NCBI GenBank assembly: GCA_950097015.1
Contig: CATNEN010000001.1
Coordinates: forward strand, 13,661,501-13,725,500
Length of the DNA stretch: 64,000 nt
Source: Macrostomum hystrix
Taxonomy: Eukaryota; Platyhelminthes; Macrostomidae
Direction of reading: 5' to 3'
Shown here: one piece after another, positions 44,404-56,305 of the stretch
How positions within the stretch are numbered: the stretch's first letter is position 1
How the letters are laid out: each line of letters begins with the position of its first letter
Translations under genes and position numbers: made by a program
The notes under the pieces: model-generated
What the model was told of the DNA's origin: nothing
Database searches by the model: none
The model's input: the letters and a program-made list of their open reading frames with translations, nothing else

Positions 44404-44694
44404 TTGCTGCTGTGGGAGTTTCTGTACCAGTTACTCGTAACTCCGTCTGTCGCTGACCTGTCGCCAACCCAGCTTGCGCTGGGAGAGCAAGCTGGAGGGC
44501 AATTTCCAAATATTAAATCCAACCGGCCTAGCAGAGGCCTGGGCAGTTACGAGCGGCGGGAAAATATGAACTTCGCAAAGATGCACCGAGCGCTGAGGTA
44601 CTACGAGTACTACAAGGAGAAGCTTATCACCAAGACCCACTACGAGCACTTCTACAAGTTTCACTTCGACCACGAGAAGTTAAAAATTTTTTAA
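44404..44694 (+). pseudogene. ETS DNA-binding domain fragment
   Basis: The end of this frame reads ENMNFAKMHRALRYYEYYKEKL, then ITKTHYEHFYKFHFDHEKL. It aligns with the recognition-helix half of the ETS domain (MNYDKLSRSLRYYYEKGIM..., KFVCDPEAL in the PEA3 group), with one extra residue in the RYYxY region. The first half of the ETS winged helix (the WxFLLELL part) is absent, and the upstream part of the frame looks non-coding. A splice acceptor 'cctagcag' at 44527-44534 could start a real exon. It may be an exon of a gene outside the visible part or a retrocopied fragment. Recognition rests on about 45 residues. Confidence 0.45.
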
Positions 44695-45710
44695 ATGACT
44701 GACAAGCAAAATGACACCCAAATAAGAAATCCCATGATATAATCAAAGTCTCAGAAATCCCAACAATGCCCCAAAAATCACATGATCCTGACAGTCCCAT
44801 AACTACAATCAGACATTCCATAATCTACAAACATGACTTAAAATCCCATAATCACAAGTTCTCAGCAATGTCTCACGAATCTCAACAATGCCCCAGAAAT
44901 CACATGATTCAGACTATGACTGAATTATATCATGGATTGTCAGTTGCGCTACTTCACTCATGAAAACTATTGTTTCTTACGGCCATGTTTTGTTCTGTTT
45001 TCTAGTGTTTTCTCATTGTCCATGCATGACTTTCATCGGTAATTAAACCTTGATTTTGAAGACATGTAATTGAGGCAGACTGTTTCCTATTAAAGTATGA
45101 GATCTACGAGTACTTATAAATGCTATAATATGAATAAACTAATAGTTGCTGCACATTATTTCATAAACTAAAACAAACAAAACAAAAAGCCCACTCAACC
45201 TTGTTGCGAGTGCAGCCGGGGAACTCCATTAACATGACAAGGAGTCCGTGAAGGTCGCTGTCGTTCTCTGCTAAACCCCGCTAAACTCGGCCAGATGCAG
45301 CTAGCCGGGATGCTGGGCCAACTTGTGCTCGACGCTGACTGAATTTCGCCCGTGCTGCGAAGGGTCAGATGAATTCGTTTATCTCATTTTGAATTCCTAA
45401 TGTGAATTTAAACTTCAACTGCTGAAGAAGAAAGTAACTGCATACATGTACATCCGAGGTAAAAACTAAGAGCGATGTCTCGTCGGTACATTTTCTGCCG
45501 ACCACCTTGCAACACACATCTCAGGATTTTATGAAACGGGGAAAACTAAAATTAGAAATTCACAGTATACAGTTTTTTGCTTTCGGTTGAAATTTGACCT
45601 TGTCAACTGTGAATTTCAGCTACATTTCAGTAAGCCTTTACAGGGACCGATGCGAAGGACGGGAATCTCTTGAGTTTTAGATTGATCAAACTCAACTGAG
45701 AGTCTACGAC
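44695..45710. other. Flank with a direct repeat and a 12-bp inverted repeat
   Basis: A ~45-bp imperfect direct repeat ('aacaatgcccca(a/g)aaatcacatgat') occurs near 44760 and 44885. GAAATTCACAGT (45555-45566) and ACTGTGAATTTC (45606-45617) form a perfect 12-bp inverted repeat about 100 bp before the ATG at 45711, so it could lie in the 5' region of that gene. Otherwise nothing. Confidence 0.4.
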
Positions 45711-48700
45711 ATGATGAAATTCATCGTAATTTTCAAAAAGGACAGACAGGTTGTGGAAGTTCCTGAGACCAACGTCTTCCTTCCCAGGGAAATGGAGGGA
45801 TGGTCGCGGGAGAAGTGGCAAGGACCACTGTAGTATAACAGGACGGGAAACTCAAAGATCGTGTAAATTTTTTGAAGGCCAATTTCCTGTAAAAAATACA
45901 TTGCGGAGATAGGAGAAAGTCATTTTTTCAGCACATAATCAACTATTGCTTTTGATCTGGAGCAAGTACAAATCCGCTTATCTTAGTACAGCATGCTCAA
46001 CATTAAGCTCCATTGTTTTTTATATAGCTTTGTTTATAAAAGTCTCATTTTCATATATATTTTTTTGTCAAATGAAAATAAAAAAACTCACAACTGTCAC
46101 AAGTTTCGTTGGCAGAATTTCAGTTTTGTTCCTTCTCAGATTGAACATATTTGTACTAAATATGTTGTATAGAGACACTCTGAAGCTAGTATTGTATGTC
46201 TAGTCCCATGTCAATCCATATAGTAATAGTACTTAGCTATCCAAAACCTGCCTAGCTAACTCTAAGTAGGCCCTGCCACCTAATCCAATGTCATATTATT
46301 GGACTGAAATGCACCAGGGTGTGCACTATGTTGACTTGCCAAATTGGGAGAAAATGATATTATATTTTTACAATTTCATTGACCTAATCTTTACACAACT
46401 CTATGGTTTGGCCAAGCTTTGCTTATAGCTAAGAATGTAGGACTATAAAACAAGTATGTGCCTAAATTAAATAATTTACTAGCTATTTATTGCATTGCAT
46501 TAATGGCTTGACACTGTGCTCTTTGTATTATAATTTTTATTAGTAGGGCATTACTTAACTAACAGGGCTCTAAAAGTATAGATATATAAATTAAAAAGTT
46601 AACTAACTTACTTGGTTGCATTTAAATCATTTTGAAATTCATTGTATCTTTTATAGCTATATAGTAGCTACTGTTATAGTAATTGTAATGTTTTTGGCTG
46701 ATTGTTTTGGCACACTACTTAGCTTATTTGTTAATTCAAACAATTTAGGCCAAATTAAGAATATTTTGCTATAGTAGCCTATCTTGAGCCATTTAATATG
46801 CTAGTCTATATATAGTCTATAGATTTAGAAAGACACTATTATATAATATAATGGTGATACTTTAAATATATATATAGTTTAATTCTAGAAATTTTAGAAG
46901 TGCTAATTAGTCTATATTATAGGAATAGCTAATTGAAATGTAGTAAGTAATAAATAGTACTATTGTCTAGCAATCTAATAGTAGACACAAGTTAGCTAAG
47001 CATTTTTCTTAGTTTTTTTACAAGCCAAAACTGATAGATTTTTATGTATCAGCAATTGTTTGGTAGTATATTTTAAATTTATATTACATTTAGATTCCCT
47101 CTATTCCATTCTAGGCATCTATTCTAGTAGCTAATCAGCATGCCAATGAAATGTTGTGTGCCAGAGTGCACTAGCAACCATTCTTCTATGGAGAAGGCTA
47201 CCATTTATGGCTTTCCTCAGGATGATGAAAATCGCCAGCTTTGGCTTGATGCATTGCCTATTGAAGTGAAGGTGGGTACTCTTGTGATTTCTGTGTCTGT
47301 TTCAAAAGTAAAGTACTTTACTTCATAATCACACTAACTCTCCAGAGTCCATCTAAGTTCACTGGGATTTGTGCCAAGCACTGGCCAACTAATGCAGCAC
47401 TTCGAAAAGTTAAACGCTTCTGGAGGCCAATTGATCCACCAAGTGTCTTTCCTGACACCCCAAGGTCTTCACTGCACTTGACTGCCTCAAGTGAGCAAAA
47501 TTCATTAATGCTAGCTTTCAAATTCATGGCAAAAAATTAGTATTAAGGCTCCTTTGTTCCAATTTATTCACTTCAGAGCAGCGACCATTGAACTTCAGGC
47601 CCGTGACCATCGAACTTCAGACCAGCGACCATCGAACTTCAGACCAGCGACCATCGAACTTCAGGCCAGTGAACATCGATCTTCAGGTCAGCGGCTATCG
47701 AGCTTCAGGCCCGTGACCATCATACTTCAGGCTCGCGCTTCATGAGAGAGTCCCACCTCATCAGGCCAGTGACCATCGAACTTCAGGCCTGTGACCATCG
47801 CACTTCAGGCTCGTGCTTCATGAGTGAGTCCCACCTCTTCTGGTCATTGAGCATCAAACTTTAGGCAAGTGACCATCAAACTTCAAGCCTACAATATGTT
47901 ACGCTTGTATACATTTTCTTCTGCTTGCTTGCCTGTCTTTCTAACTCTGCTGGATGTTTCTTCTTTTATACGCTGAGCATATTCATTTGTTTTCCACACT
48001 AACTAGAGACTGTATTTTGCTAGGCTTGCTCTTCTTAACTGGTTAACTTTTTGGCTCCAGATGGATCATTTTGTGTGACTACGAGTACTATCGTTTTTGA
48101 CAGAATTAACTCCCACAGTTTAGAATTTCCGTTTCAGCAGATCAGGAAAAAAGATCTAGACAACGCTTAAATTTTCTTATTAAAACGTGAATTATTATTA
48201 ACCTGGGTTTTGACTCGTAGAAATGTTGTACAAATAGTGCATCAGCTAATATTTGAAAATGTATGTATTTTCAAATAAAAATCTTTAAATATATAAAAAG
48301 TATCCTAAATGTGAGCATATCGGAAATATTTTTTGTTTGTGCTTAAAAAACTTTTCTTTTCATTTTTGGTGCTTTCAAAGACTTGGACCAGGCAAAACGG
48401 ATAAAACGTAGGGGCGGGGGTAGGAAGCACTTCCATCTAGAAAAATGTAGTAAAAAAGGCAAATGAAAACATCGGCTGTGCCACGGGAAAAAGTAAACAG
48501 GCCAATGAACACATCGGCTGTGCCACCGGAAAATGTAAACAGAAAATGCACACTTGACACATCGGCTGCGCCATTGGAAAAATGTAAACCGTAAAAGCAC
48601 ACGTGATGAAGCTTAGTTGCTTGGATTGAGCTTCCGCAGTCTACGTGCACTGATATTAGGTTGTCTCTCAGGCTCGGAGTCTCGCCGCACTAAACCCTTA

Positions 48701-51700
48701 AAAAAAGTCTTAGCCAATCTTCTTGAGATGCGGCAAAGCAGATCAGGTTCAATGACCATGTCTATGAAGGCTTCATAAACGACGGAAAATGATTGCACAC
48801 AATGGTTAACGCAGTGCGAGATAGTGCTGCAGAAGAACGAGTAGCAGTAGAATGAAAAAACCAGCAGCCATTCTGGAGGATGCCTCAGCTGACCTCGGGA
48901 TAGCAGTGTCGTAAATTCGCTTGAATCAGTAGCATCGGCTACATCTGGGGCGTCGCTGTCCATGGGCAAATTCTCTTTTGCTGCAACATACCCACAGATG
49001 TAGTAGAGCGATGCCTCCTCGTCATCCGTGATATCGCTCGTCTTATCAGGTAGACTGTCCATAGCATCCATCTCGGGATCCGTCATGCCAGCTGTGCAAC
49101 ATGCGGATTGCACATGCTCGACATTGCTGAAATGCAGCTTGTCGTATAGCTGCATGCGACGAAGTCTGGCGCTAGCGAGCATTTCATCCACCGAAATAAA
49201 ATAACAACCTCCGTGTCCTTGGCGGTAAACGCCGAACTCTCCTTCCAAACGATCCGACTGGAGCTCACCTAAAAGGCAGTGTATACATAAATGAAAGTAG
49301 GTAAAAAATACATACAGGAAAAAGTAAGCGCTTCACTTTCCTACAATAATAGTTGTGCTCAATTCCAAAAGCAGACATAAAAAGACAAATAAAAAATGAA
49401 GGAATAAAGGAATGCTTACCCAGAAGAACGTATGTGAAACCATAATTGCTTAGCAGATGCTTGCTCAATTCAACTAAGCCATGAAGAGTCTGTAAGAGAG
49501 CCTTCTTAGTCTCGGTAGTCAAAGAACGCGGACGGCTTGCTCCTCGACCGCATGGCATTAGATTAACAAGTTCAGAAAAGCTTAGAAGCTCGGTTAAGCC
49601 AACGCAGTCAGCAGATTCAATTGGAGCTCTCATTTCATCGTTGAGCCGAATGTGCGAAATAGGAGATTTGACATTGACGATTTTCCAGAAGTTCGAGACA
49701 CGCTTTACGAATTCGGCAGTGTCTGAGTGGCCATGAGCTTGGAGAGCAGCGACTGTTTTATCATTAAAAACGTCTACCACCAGCTTAACTTTTTGCCGCT
49801 CTAAAGCAGATGGGTTGCAAGCAGACGGGCTCAGTGTAGTAGGCCGCACGATGTGGTCACGCGTCGTCTCCTCAAGTTCGACAATATCGTTCCATTTGGC
49901 AGTAACAATCTCACCAGATGCAGAGCGGAACTGGACCTCTTTGTGTCCCTGTGTGTACCAGTTGTTTCTAATGCTCTTCAAAAGATGAACTGTGTCGAAT
50001 AGGAGATACAATGGCAGAGACGGATCCGCGGGATTGACTGCCAACCATGGCGCATCCGACCTATCTTGTCTAAATAGTTCAAAGTTGCGTTGATTGGTAA
50101 AGTGGTTGTCACAAATCAAACTCAAAACAGTCCCACCACATTCGTGAACAAGCTCGATGAGACGTAGCAGCTGGCCATGCAGGAACTGGGTCTGCAAGCT
50201 GAAAACTGGCACCAGCCGAGCCACAAACGCGTCTGCGCCCATAAAGGGCTTTATCATAATAGCAAGAACAGTCCTTGCCAGCCTGTCGGGCGAATCCTCC
50301 GCGAATCCTACAGCATGCCCGCCACTTAGACGTAGGGATGGCTTCACGTAAACTTCGTCGAATATAATCGAGCAGCAGCGCTGCAGTGGTGTGCAGCGCT
50401 CCATGTAGGACAAAATTAATTGGCGACAGTCCGCATCTGTTCCTACATCACCAAGACCACCAAGGTGAGACCTCAATGTTTTGGGATGAGGAACATAGGC
50501 GATGCTTCTCAGCACGCGGTATCCACCACGGCCAGCAAAGTACAACTGAGCAGCAGTCATTATGTCCTGGCAGTTGTAGCGCATTCCATTCGGATCAGTA
50601 AGACTGAGCTGCAGCTGCCGGACAAAAAATGATTGGCGTGAGTTCTCCTGACACAATTCCTGCAGGGCAGTCAGGTGGGCTTCTAATTCCTCTCCTAGGT
50701 TGGTCCCAGCTTGCCTTACATGGCTTTCCACGGCCTCCAATTGCGAATATCGCTCCAGTCGGTGCTGGAAGCCCAATAGATGCGACACTGGGACTTCAGT
50801 GCTGCAACGATGCACAAGGATGCTAAAGTCGGGTCGCACCAAAATTGACGCCTCAACAACAAGGTTTTTAACAAGAAGAAACTCAACGCCACTGTCACTG
50901 ATTTGCACGAGCCATCCTGCACTTGGAACAAAGGCAAGGTTGGGAGCCTTAATACAAAATTTTTGCCATGAATCTATTTTGTCAGTAGAGTCATATGACT
51001 GCAGCGTAGCCTTGGCACGTTGCTCTTGAAGCACACAACGTTGGGACAGATTCCTTGAGTGTCCTAAAGGGAAGGGTGATAGTGAAGTATGAAACATATG
51101 TGTTATCATTGGACTAAAATTCAATTAAGTTCATGCCATAAATTCTGATATAAAATGCAACAGGGAACGATGCGCTTCTTACCACTAGAATTGTTAATTT
51201 GCCTTTGGCTAAGCAAAGTTACAATTTGAAAGCTAGCATTAATGAATTTTGCTCACTTGAGGCAGTCAAGTGCAGTGAAGACCTTGGGGTGTCAGGAAAG
51301 ACACTTGGTGGATCAATTGGCCTCCAGAAGCGTTTAACTTTTCGAAGTGCTGCATTAGTTGGCCAGTGCTTGGCACAAATCCCAGTGAACTTAGATGGAC
51401 TCTGGAGAGTTAGTGTGATTATGAAGTAAAGTACTTTACTTTTGAAACAGACACAGAAATCACAAGAGTACCCACCTTCACTTCAATAGGCAATGCATCA
51501 AGCCAAAGCTGGCGATTTTCATCATCCTGAGGAAAGCCATAAATGGTAGCCTTCTCCATAGAAGAATGGTTGCTAGTGCACTCTGGCACACAACATTTCA
51601 TTGGCATGCTGATTAGCTACTAGAATAGATGCCTAGAATGGAATAGAGGGAATCTAAATGTAATATAAATTTAAAATATACTACCAAACAATTGCTGATA

Positions 51701-54700
51701 CATAAAAATCTATCAGTTTTGGCTTGTAAAAAAACTAAGAAAAATGCTTAGCTAACTTGTGTCTACTATTAGATTGCTAGACAATAGTACTATTTATTAC
51801 TTACTACATTTCAATTAGCTATTCCTATAATATAGACTAATTAGCACTTCTAAAATTTCTAGAATTAAACTATATATATATTTAAAGTATCACCATTATA
51901 TTATATAATAGTGTCTTTCTAAATCTATAGACTATATATAGACTAGCATATTAAATGGCTCAAGATAGGCTACTATAGCAAAATATTCTTAATTTGGCCT
52001 AAATTGTTTGAATTAACAAATAAGCTAAGTAGTGTGCCAAAACAATCAGCCAAAAACATTACAATTACTATAACAGTAGCTACTATATAGCTATAAAAGA
52101 TACAATGAATTTCAAAATGATTTAAATGCAACCAAGTAAGTTAGTTAACTTTTTAATTTATATATCTATACTTTTAGAGCCCTGTTAGTTAAGTAATGCC
52201 CTACTAATAAAAATTATAATACAAAGAGCACAGTGTCAAGCCATTAATGCAATGCAATAAATAGCTAGTAAATTATTTAATTTAGGCACATACTTGTTTT
52301 ATAGTCCTACATTCTTAGCTATAAGCAAAGCTTGGCCAAACCATAGAGTTGTGTAAAGATTAGGTCAATGAAATTGTAAAAATATAATATCATTTTCTCC
52401 CAATTTGGCAAGTCAACATAGTGCACACCCTGGTGCATTTCAGTCCAATAATATGACATTGGATTAGGTGGCAGGGCCTACTTAGAGTTAGCTAGGCAGG
52501 TTTTGGATAGCTAAGTACTATTACTATATGGATTGACATGGGACTAGACATACAATACTAGCTTCAGAGTGTCTCTATACAACATATTTAGTACAAATAT
52601 GTTCAATCTGAGAAGGAACAAAACTGAAATTCTGCCAACGAAACTTGTGACAGTTGTGAGTTTTTTTATTTTCATTTGACAAAAAAATATATATGAAAAT
52701 GAGACTTTTATAAACAAAGCTATATAAAAAACAATGGAGCTTAATGTTGAGCATGCTGTACTAAGATAAGCGGATTTGTACTTGCTCCAGATCAAAAGCA
52801 ATAGTTGATTATGTGCTGAAAAAATGACTTTCTCCTATCTCCGCAATGTATTTTTTACAGGAAATTGGCCTTCAAAAAATTTACACGATCTTTGAGTTTC
52901 CCGTCCTGTTATACTACAGTGGTCCTTGAGAAGTGGTTGGAGAAAAAAGACGCCCAGGAAGCCTGGATGTGCGACGCGACCTACGAAGGTGTAGCGTACA
53001 ACGCGATTATCATCCAGGTGCACCTGCAAGATCTAAACCAGTTAGTGCCGACGGACACGGAGGTCAGTATCCGCTACGTCCGGAAACTGCTGCAGAAGAG
53101 AATGAGCATACCAGACATTCTCATGAAGCTGAGGCCGCGAGTCTTCGAGCCTTCGGACGCCAAGCTAGCCCGCCGTCTGTATCAGGCACAGGTTCGTTAT
53201 ATAATAAACGGAAAATAAATTCCTGTATTTATCTATCTATCTATATACGATCCATATACGATCCTAAAATATTTGCAAATTGCTTTCTCGATTGCACAGG
53301 GTGAGAAGTCTGAGCAGGCCGATCTCGACAGCGATGCCTTTGTAAACGGGCGCGCCACCAAAGTGACTGCAGCGGTCGAGGACTCCGACGTTGAAGAGAC
53401 CTGTCGGACCAAGTCGCTCATCGATTTTCAGCGAGGCCGCGCAACTACGGAGGCGCAACTTGCCCCTGAGGACGACGGCGAGTTGCAGTCATCGGACGAT
53501 GAGGATTCTCGGACGGTGGCTGTATCCGTGGCTGCAGCGGACAGCGGCGCTGATGCGTCTTGTCGGCCGGAGTCACCGACAGGGGCTGTAGCTGTGGCGG
53601 ACAGCGACGCCGACGCGTCTTGCCGGCCGAAGTCCCCGACTGCGGCAGCAGCAGCAGCAGCAGCAGCAACTGCAGCGGGTGATGCGATGGAGTTCGAACC
53701 CCGAGCCGATCTGGCTTTCCTCAATTGGCCGGGTAACAAGGTCATCCGTCGGCTAGGAGAGAAAGCCCAGGCTGCAATGAACTGCAGCCTGACGAGTTCA
53801 GAGGGGCACAGCTTTCTGTTGCTCTGCCTGCTGCGGAAACTGACCGACGAGCACGCCACCAGGGAAAGGGAGCAGTCGGCTCTGCGTCAGGAAATGGCTG
53901 GCTTGCGAGCTGCTTACGCCAGACTATCCGCTGCCTCAGTTGCGCCGTCGTCTGCGAGCCGGACACGGCAGGCGAGCCGCGGACAAGATTCTGGCCAATT
54001 TCAAGTTGGCAGGATTATGTCCACTTTGCGATATCTCCCTTGGAGAACATTCGCGAATTGGTGAGCTCATTATATGTGGTGCAATAGGGTGTGTCAAACA
54101 GATTTGACGCTGAGGTACTCTGATTGTACTTAAGTACAATAGGAGCACACATAATCGTAGCAATTTGCTCTCCCACCTGATTCACCCGAACAGGTGGCGT
54201 TGCTGCACTGCTGCCAAGGTGCAGATTTACGCTCCTCCGTGCGGATGATGTTGGACACCGCAATGACGCCAGCCTTCCAGTGCGGGGTTAACCTGATGGG
54301 ACTTGGGCTGCCTGCCAGGGCTCAGCGAGAAGTTCCGACCGAGCTCAGTGAGAAACAGTTCAGCGTTCGGCAGAATTTCTTGGACCTTTTTGTCGGTAAG
54401 AATCAGTATTGCCTTCGGGAAAATTTAGATAAGAAGTGCCGTATACGAATAACATATTTCACATCATCTACTATTATTTATATCCTACTGCAAGTAGCAA
54501 TCCTTAAACCACTTTAAAGATTACCAAAATTTGAATTTCATGCCGCTACTGCATTTTTAAACCATACTAACAAGTAGCATGAGTTTTTACGCATGCAAAA
54601 AACGTAAATTTGTTTATAAGGTATTACCTTACTTCATTTACCACATTTACCACATCAGACACTGCTAAAGGCTTCTACAAGCCACCGGAGAAGCCGCCGC

Positions 54701-55062
54701 AGACGCTGAAGCATGATGTCAAGGAGGCCATTAAGGCCGTTCTAAAGCACGCCAGCGATCGATTAACGCCGAGAGTGCACAGGCGTCGAACTGATGGCCA
54801 CCCGGCTCGTCTTCACACCGGCACGCCTGAGCAGGCGGCAGCAGGTTCATCAATCGGTCTCGCAGAGTCGCCGGCAGCAACGGGCTGCAGACTGCTCCTG
54901 ACGCCGAGACCCGAGCCGCGTCAGCGCCTCAGTCTGGTAGCTTCGCCAGCTGCTTCAACAGACGTGCAGCAGCCACGCAGCGGGCTGCAACCGCAAGCCA
55001 AGAGGCGCCGAACAATGGTGGCAATCATTTCGGATTCTTCGGACGAAGATCCGTCCAGCTGA
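45711..55062 (+). CDS. Four-exon gene split by a P-type transposon; family unsure
   Basis: Exon 1 begins MMKFIVIFKKDRQVVEVPE (ATG 45711). After 36 codons it is interrupted at 45818 by a 7.1-kb transposon. The same frame resumes at 52937 (LEKKDAQEAWMCDATYEGV) and ends at a donor after 53191. Exon 2 is 53300-54060 (acidic, then poly-Ala). Exon 3 is 54194-54395 (VALLHCCQGADLRSSVRMML). Exon 4 is 54659-55062 (basic, ending SDSSDEDPSS). Junctions 1-2, 2-3 and 3-4 fit, but the last part of exon 2 (WQDYVHFAISPLENIREL) is in a different frame from its start, so a frameshift or missed mini-intron lies near 53900-53980. The layout (short N-terminal module, acidic linker, helical C-terminus) recalls BEN- or DUF4806-type proteins, but no motif is decisive. 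Confidence 0.55.
45819..47524 (+). repeat. Left 1,706-bp terminal inverted repeat with THAP exons
   Basis: The reverse complement equals 51223-52928 without any indel that I can see. Three separate frames of 85, 62 and about 65 codons translate identically in both arms. Besides AT-rich non-coding DNA the arm carries, on the plus strand, copies of the first two transposase exons (47140-47271 and about 47346-47490). Confidence 0.88.
47140..47540 (+). CDS. Duplicated THAP-domain exons (possible THAP-only protein)
   Basis: ATG 47140 starts MPMKCCVPECTSNHSSMEKA, identical to exon 1 of the transposase on the other strand. After a 74-bp intron with GTGGGT donor and CAG acceptor comes exon 2 (FTGICAKHWPTNAALRKVKR ... 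PPSVFPDTP), completing a THAP zinc finger (C..C and C-x2-H). If the next intron donor (GTGAGC) is not used, the frame stops after MAKN, giving about 107 residues. In this arm the catalytic exons are not downstream. A THAP-only product could bind element ends without cutting, as short P repressors do; that is inference, and expression is unknown. Confidence 0.5.
47575..47890 (+). repeat. 22-bp tandem repeat inside the transposon
   Basis: The unit 'gaccatcgaacttcagaccag' plus one base repeats about ten times with increasing divergence, just inside the left arm. Short frames across it are not genes. Confidence 0.75.
47891..48612. other. 3' region of the transposase gene
   Basis: AT-rich, then 48465-48590 with about three copies of a ~50-bp unit containing 'acatcggctgtgccac' and 'aatgtaaac'. 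It holds no other gene. It is the likely 3' untranslated region on the minus strand. Confidence 0.45.
48613..51607 (-). CDS. P-superfamily THAP transposase, four exons, 858 aa
   Basis: Exons 51476-51607, 51257-51401, 49420-51063 and 48613-49268 have GT-AG junctions in consistent phases (0, 1, 1), giving 859 codons including the stop, with no break. Exons 1-2 form a THAP finger (CCVPEC, ICAKHW, then PPSVFP in the place of AVPTIF). Exon 3 holds the RNase H-like core: SIIFDEVYVKPSLRLSGG, SLICDNHFTNQRNF and LLFDTVHLLKSIRNNW. Exon 4 begins with SDRLEGEFGVYRQ, the D-x-x-E block, then GGCYFISVDE and a C-terminal YYICGYVA segment. It belongs to a different P lineage from the gene at 33790. Exons 1-2 lie inside the right inverted repeat and are therefore duplicated at the other end of the element. 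Confidence 0.88.
51223..52928 (-). repeat. Right 1,706-bp terminal inverted repeat
   Basis: Mirror copy of 45819-47524. It supplies the promoter region and the first two exons of the working transposase gene. From 51608 to 52928 it is AT-rich non-coding DNA containing the element's 5' end. Confidence 0.88.
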
Positions 55063-55825
55063 AAACTTTATTATATTGAAACTGAAATCCCCTGAACTGA
55101 AAAATGCATTACTTTACTTGAGCTTCGCACTTTTTACTTTAATTTATGCCATGTCTTGTGTGTCATAACTTTATGTTACATGTTCCATAATATTAGATGC
55201 AATTTATATTTTACTACTAAAATTATAAATACAATCGAAAATGCTATCTTAAACAAAACATTTACGCCTCTCATATAGGGTATACTAGTTCCATTATGTT
55301 GCTGATGTGACGTACTGGCATAAGCGATTCAACGCGTAGTAACACGGGAATGAGTGGGACAGGAGCGGGTAGCGAGGAGCGGGTAGCGAGCGGAAAGCGG
55401 GAATGGGAAGCAGCTAGCTATAAATCATATTCATGCAATTTCATCACATGCTACTAATAGTAGACTGAAAGGATTTAAAGCTAAAGAATATATAACATTC
55501 GCCCGGGGCGGGCCCGCCCGGCGCGCCAGGCGTGCGGACATTAGCACCGCCTAAAATCCGGTCGCCCGACCAAAAACGGACGGTCGCCGGAACGTCAGGC
55601 GGAACGTTTTTTCCCACTGGGATATGGAGTAAAAAATTAATTGAACCTAACTTTTGGCGAATTTTTGTACCTACAAAACACGAATTTTAATTTTGGTTAT
55701 TATCCGCTAAATGCTTACCTTGACAGGTAATTCTGTTTAAGTGTTTTTCAAATGTCGAAAAATGCACATTTTTCAACTTTCAACTAACGCAAGACGTTTT
55801 ACATCATCATGCCGGACTATTATTC
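55063..55825. other. Downstream flank with a GC-rich palindrome
   Basis: AT-rich, then 55345-55400 with 'gagcgggtagcga' repeats. 55500-55620 is very GC-rich and contains the perfect palindrome GGGCGGGCCCGCCC (55506-55519), possibly a CpG-type promoter for the ORF at 55826. No gene. Confidence 0.4.
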
Positions 55826-56305
55826 ATGCTTATAACCGGGTGCAATTATGAGAATGCAGATCTCATTGCTCGCCTAGGTGGACCCACGATTAGCCGTGCT
55901 GGACTTGCTAACTCTCAGCTGCCGTTCAAGGTGGCTACTACCTGGAAAATCTCTTTTGGCGGTATGGACCGCCCACCTGCTGCTGTGCCACCTCCCGCTA
56001 AAGGGAGCCCAACTAGCATCGTACAGGACGCCCGCGACATTGTTCACGGTAATGCTTTTAGGGTCGAGCACGTGTGCCCTGACACGCCGGACATCACGAC
56101 TGCAGTCGGCTCTGCTGTGGAGAGCATGGATCCTGACGATCTGATCAAGCAGCTGAGCGAGCTGCAGGGCATCGTTGCCGAAGATCTCATTGAGTATCGC
56201 GGAGCTTCTTCTCCCTATGTGCTAGAGAACGATCGTTACGTTCTACGTGAAGATGTCCGCTTGGATCTTCGTGGCCTGCAGCCGGGACACTTCTTCCAAA
56301 TCTGA
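55826..56305 (+). CDS. Hypothetical protein, 159 aa
   Basis: ATG 55826 to the stop at 56303-56305, with coding-like composition: PTSIVQDARDIVHGNAFRVE in the middle, an amphipathic helix SMDPDDLIKQLSELQGIVAE, and RYVLREDVRLDLRGLQPG near the end. No family is recognised. It could be a single exon of a larger gene; no upstream partner was found. It starts about 200 bp after the GC-rich palindrome. Confidence 0.4.
   Translation: MLITGCNYENADLIARLGGPTISRAGLANSQLPFKVATTWKISFGGMDRPPAAVPPPAKGSPTSIVQDARDIVHGNAFRVEHVCPDTPDITTAVGSAVESMDPDDLIKQLSELQGIVAEDLIEYRGASSPYVLENDRYVLREDVRLDLRGLQPGHFFQI

Larger units (their letters stand above)
45819..52928 (-). mobile_element. P-superfamily transposon with 1.7-kb inverted repeats (7,110 bp)
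   Basis: Both flanks carry agaagtgg (45811-45818 and 52929-52936), a perfect 8-bp target duplication typical of P elements. The ends read CAAGGACCACTGTAG inward. The 1,706-bp arms (45819-47524 and 51223-52928) are exact in length and look identical by eye. The centre holds an intact spliced THAP transposase on the minus strand. The element lies inside a coding exon of the gene that begins at 45711. Confidence 0.9.
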
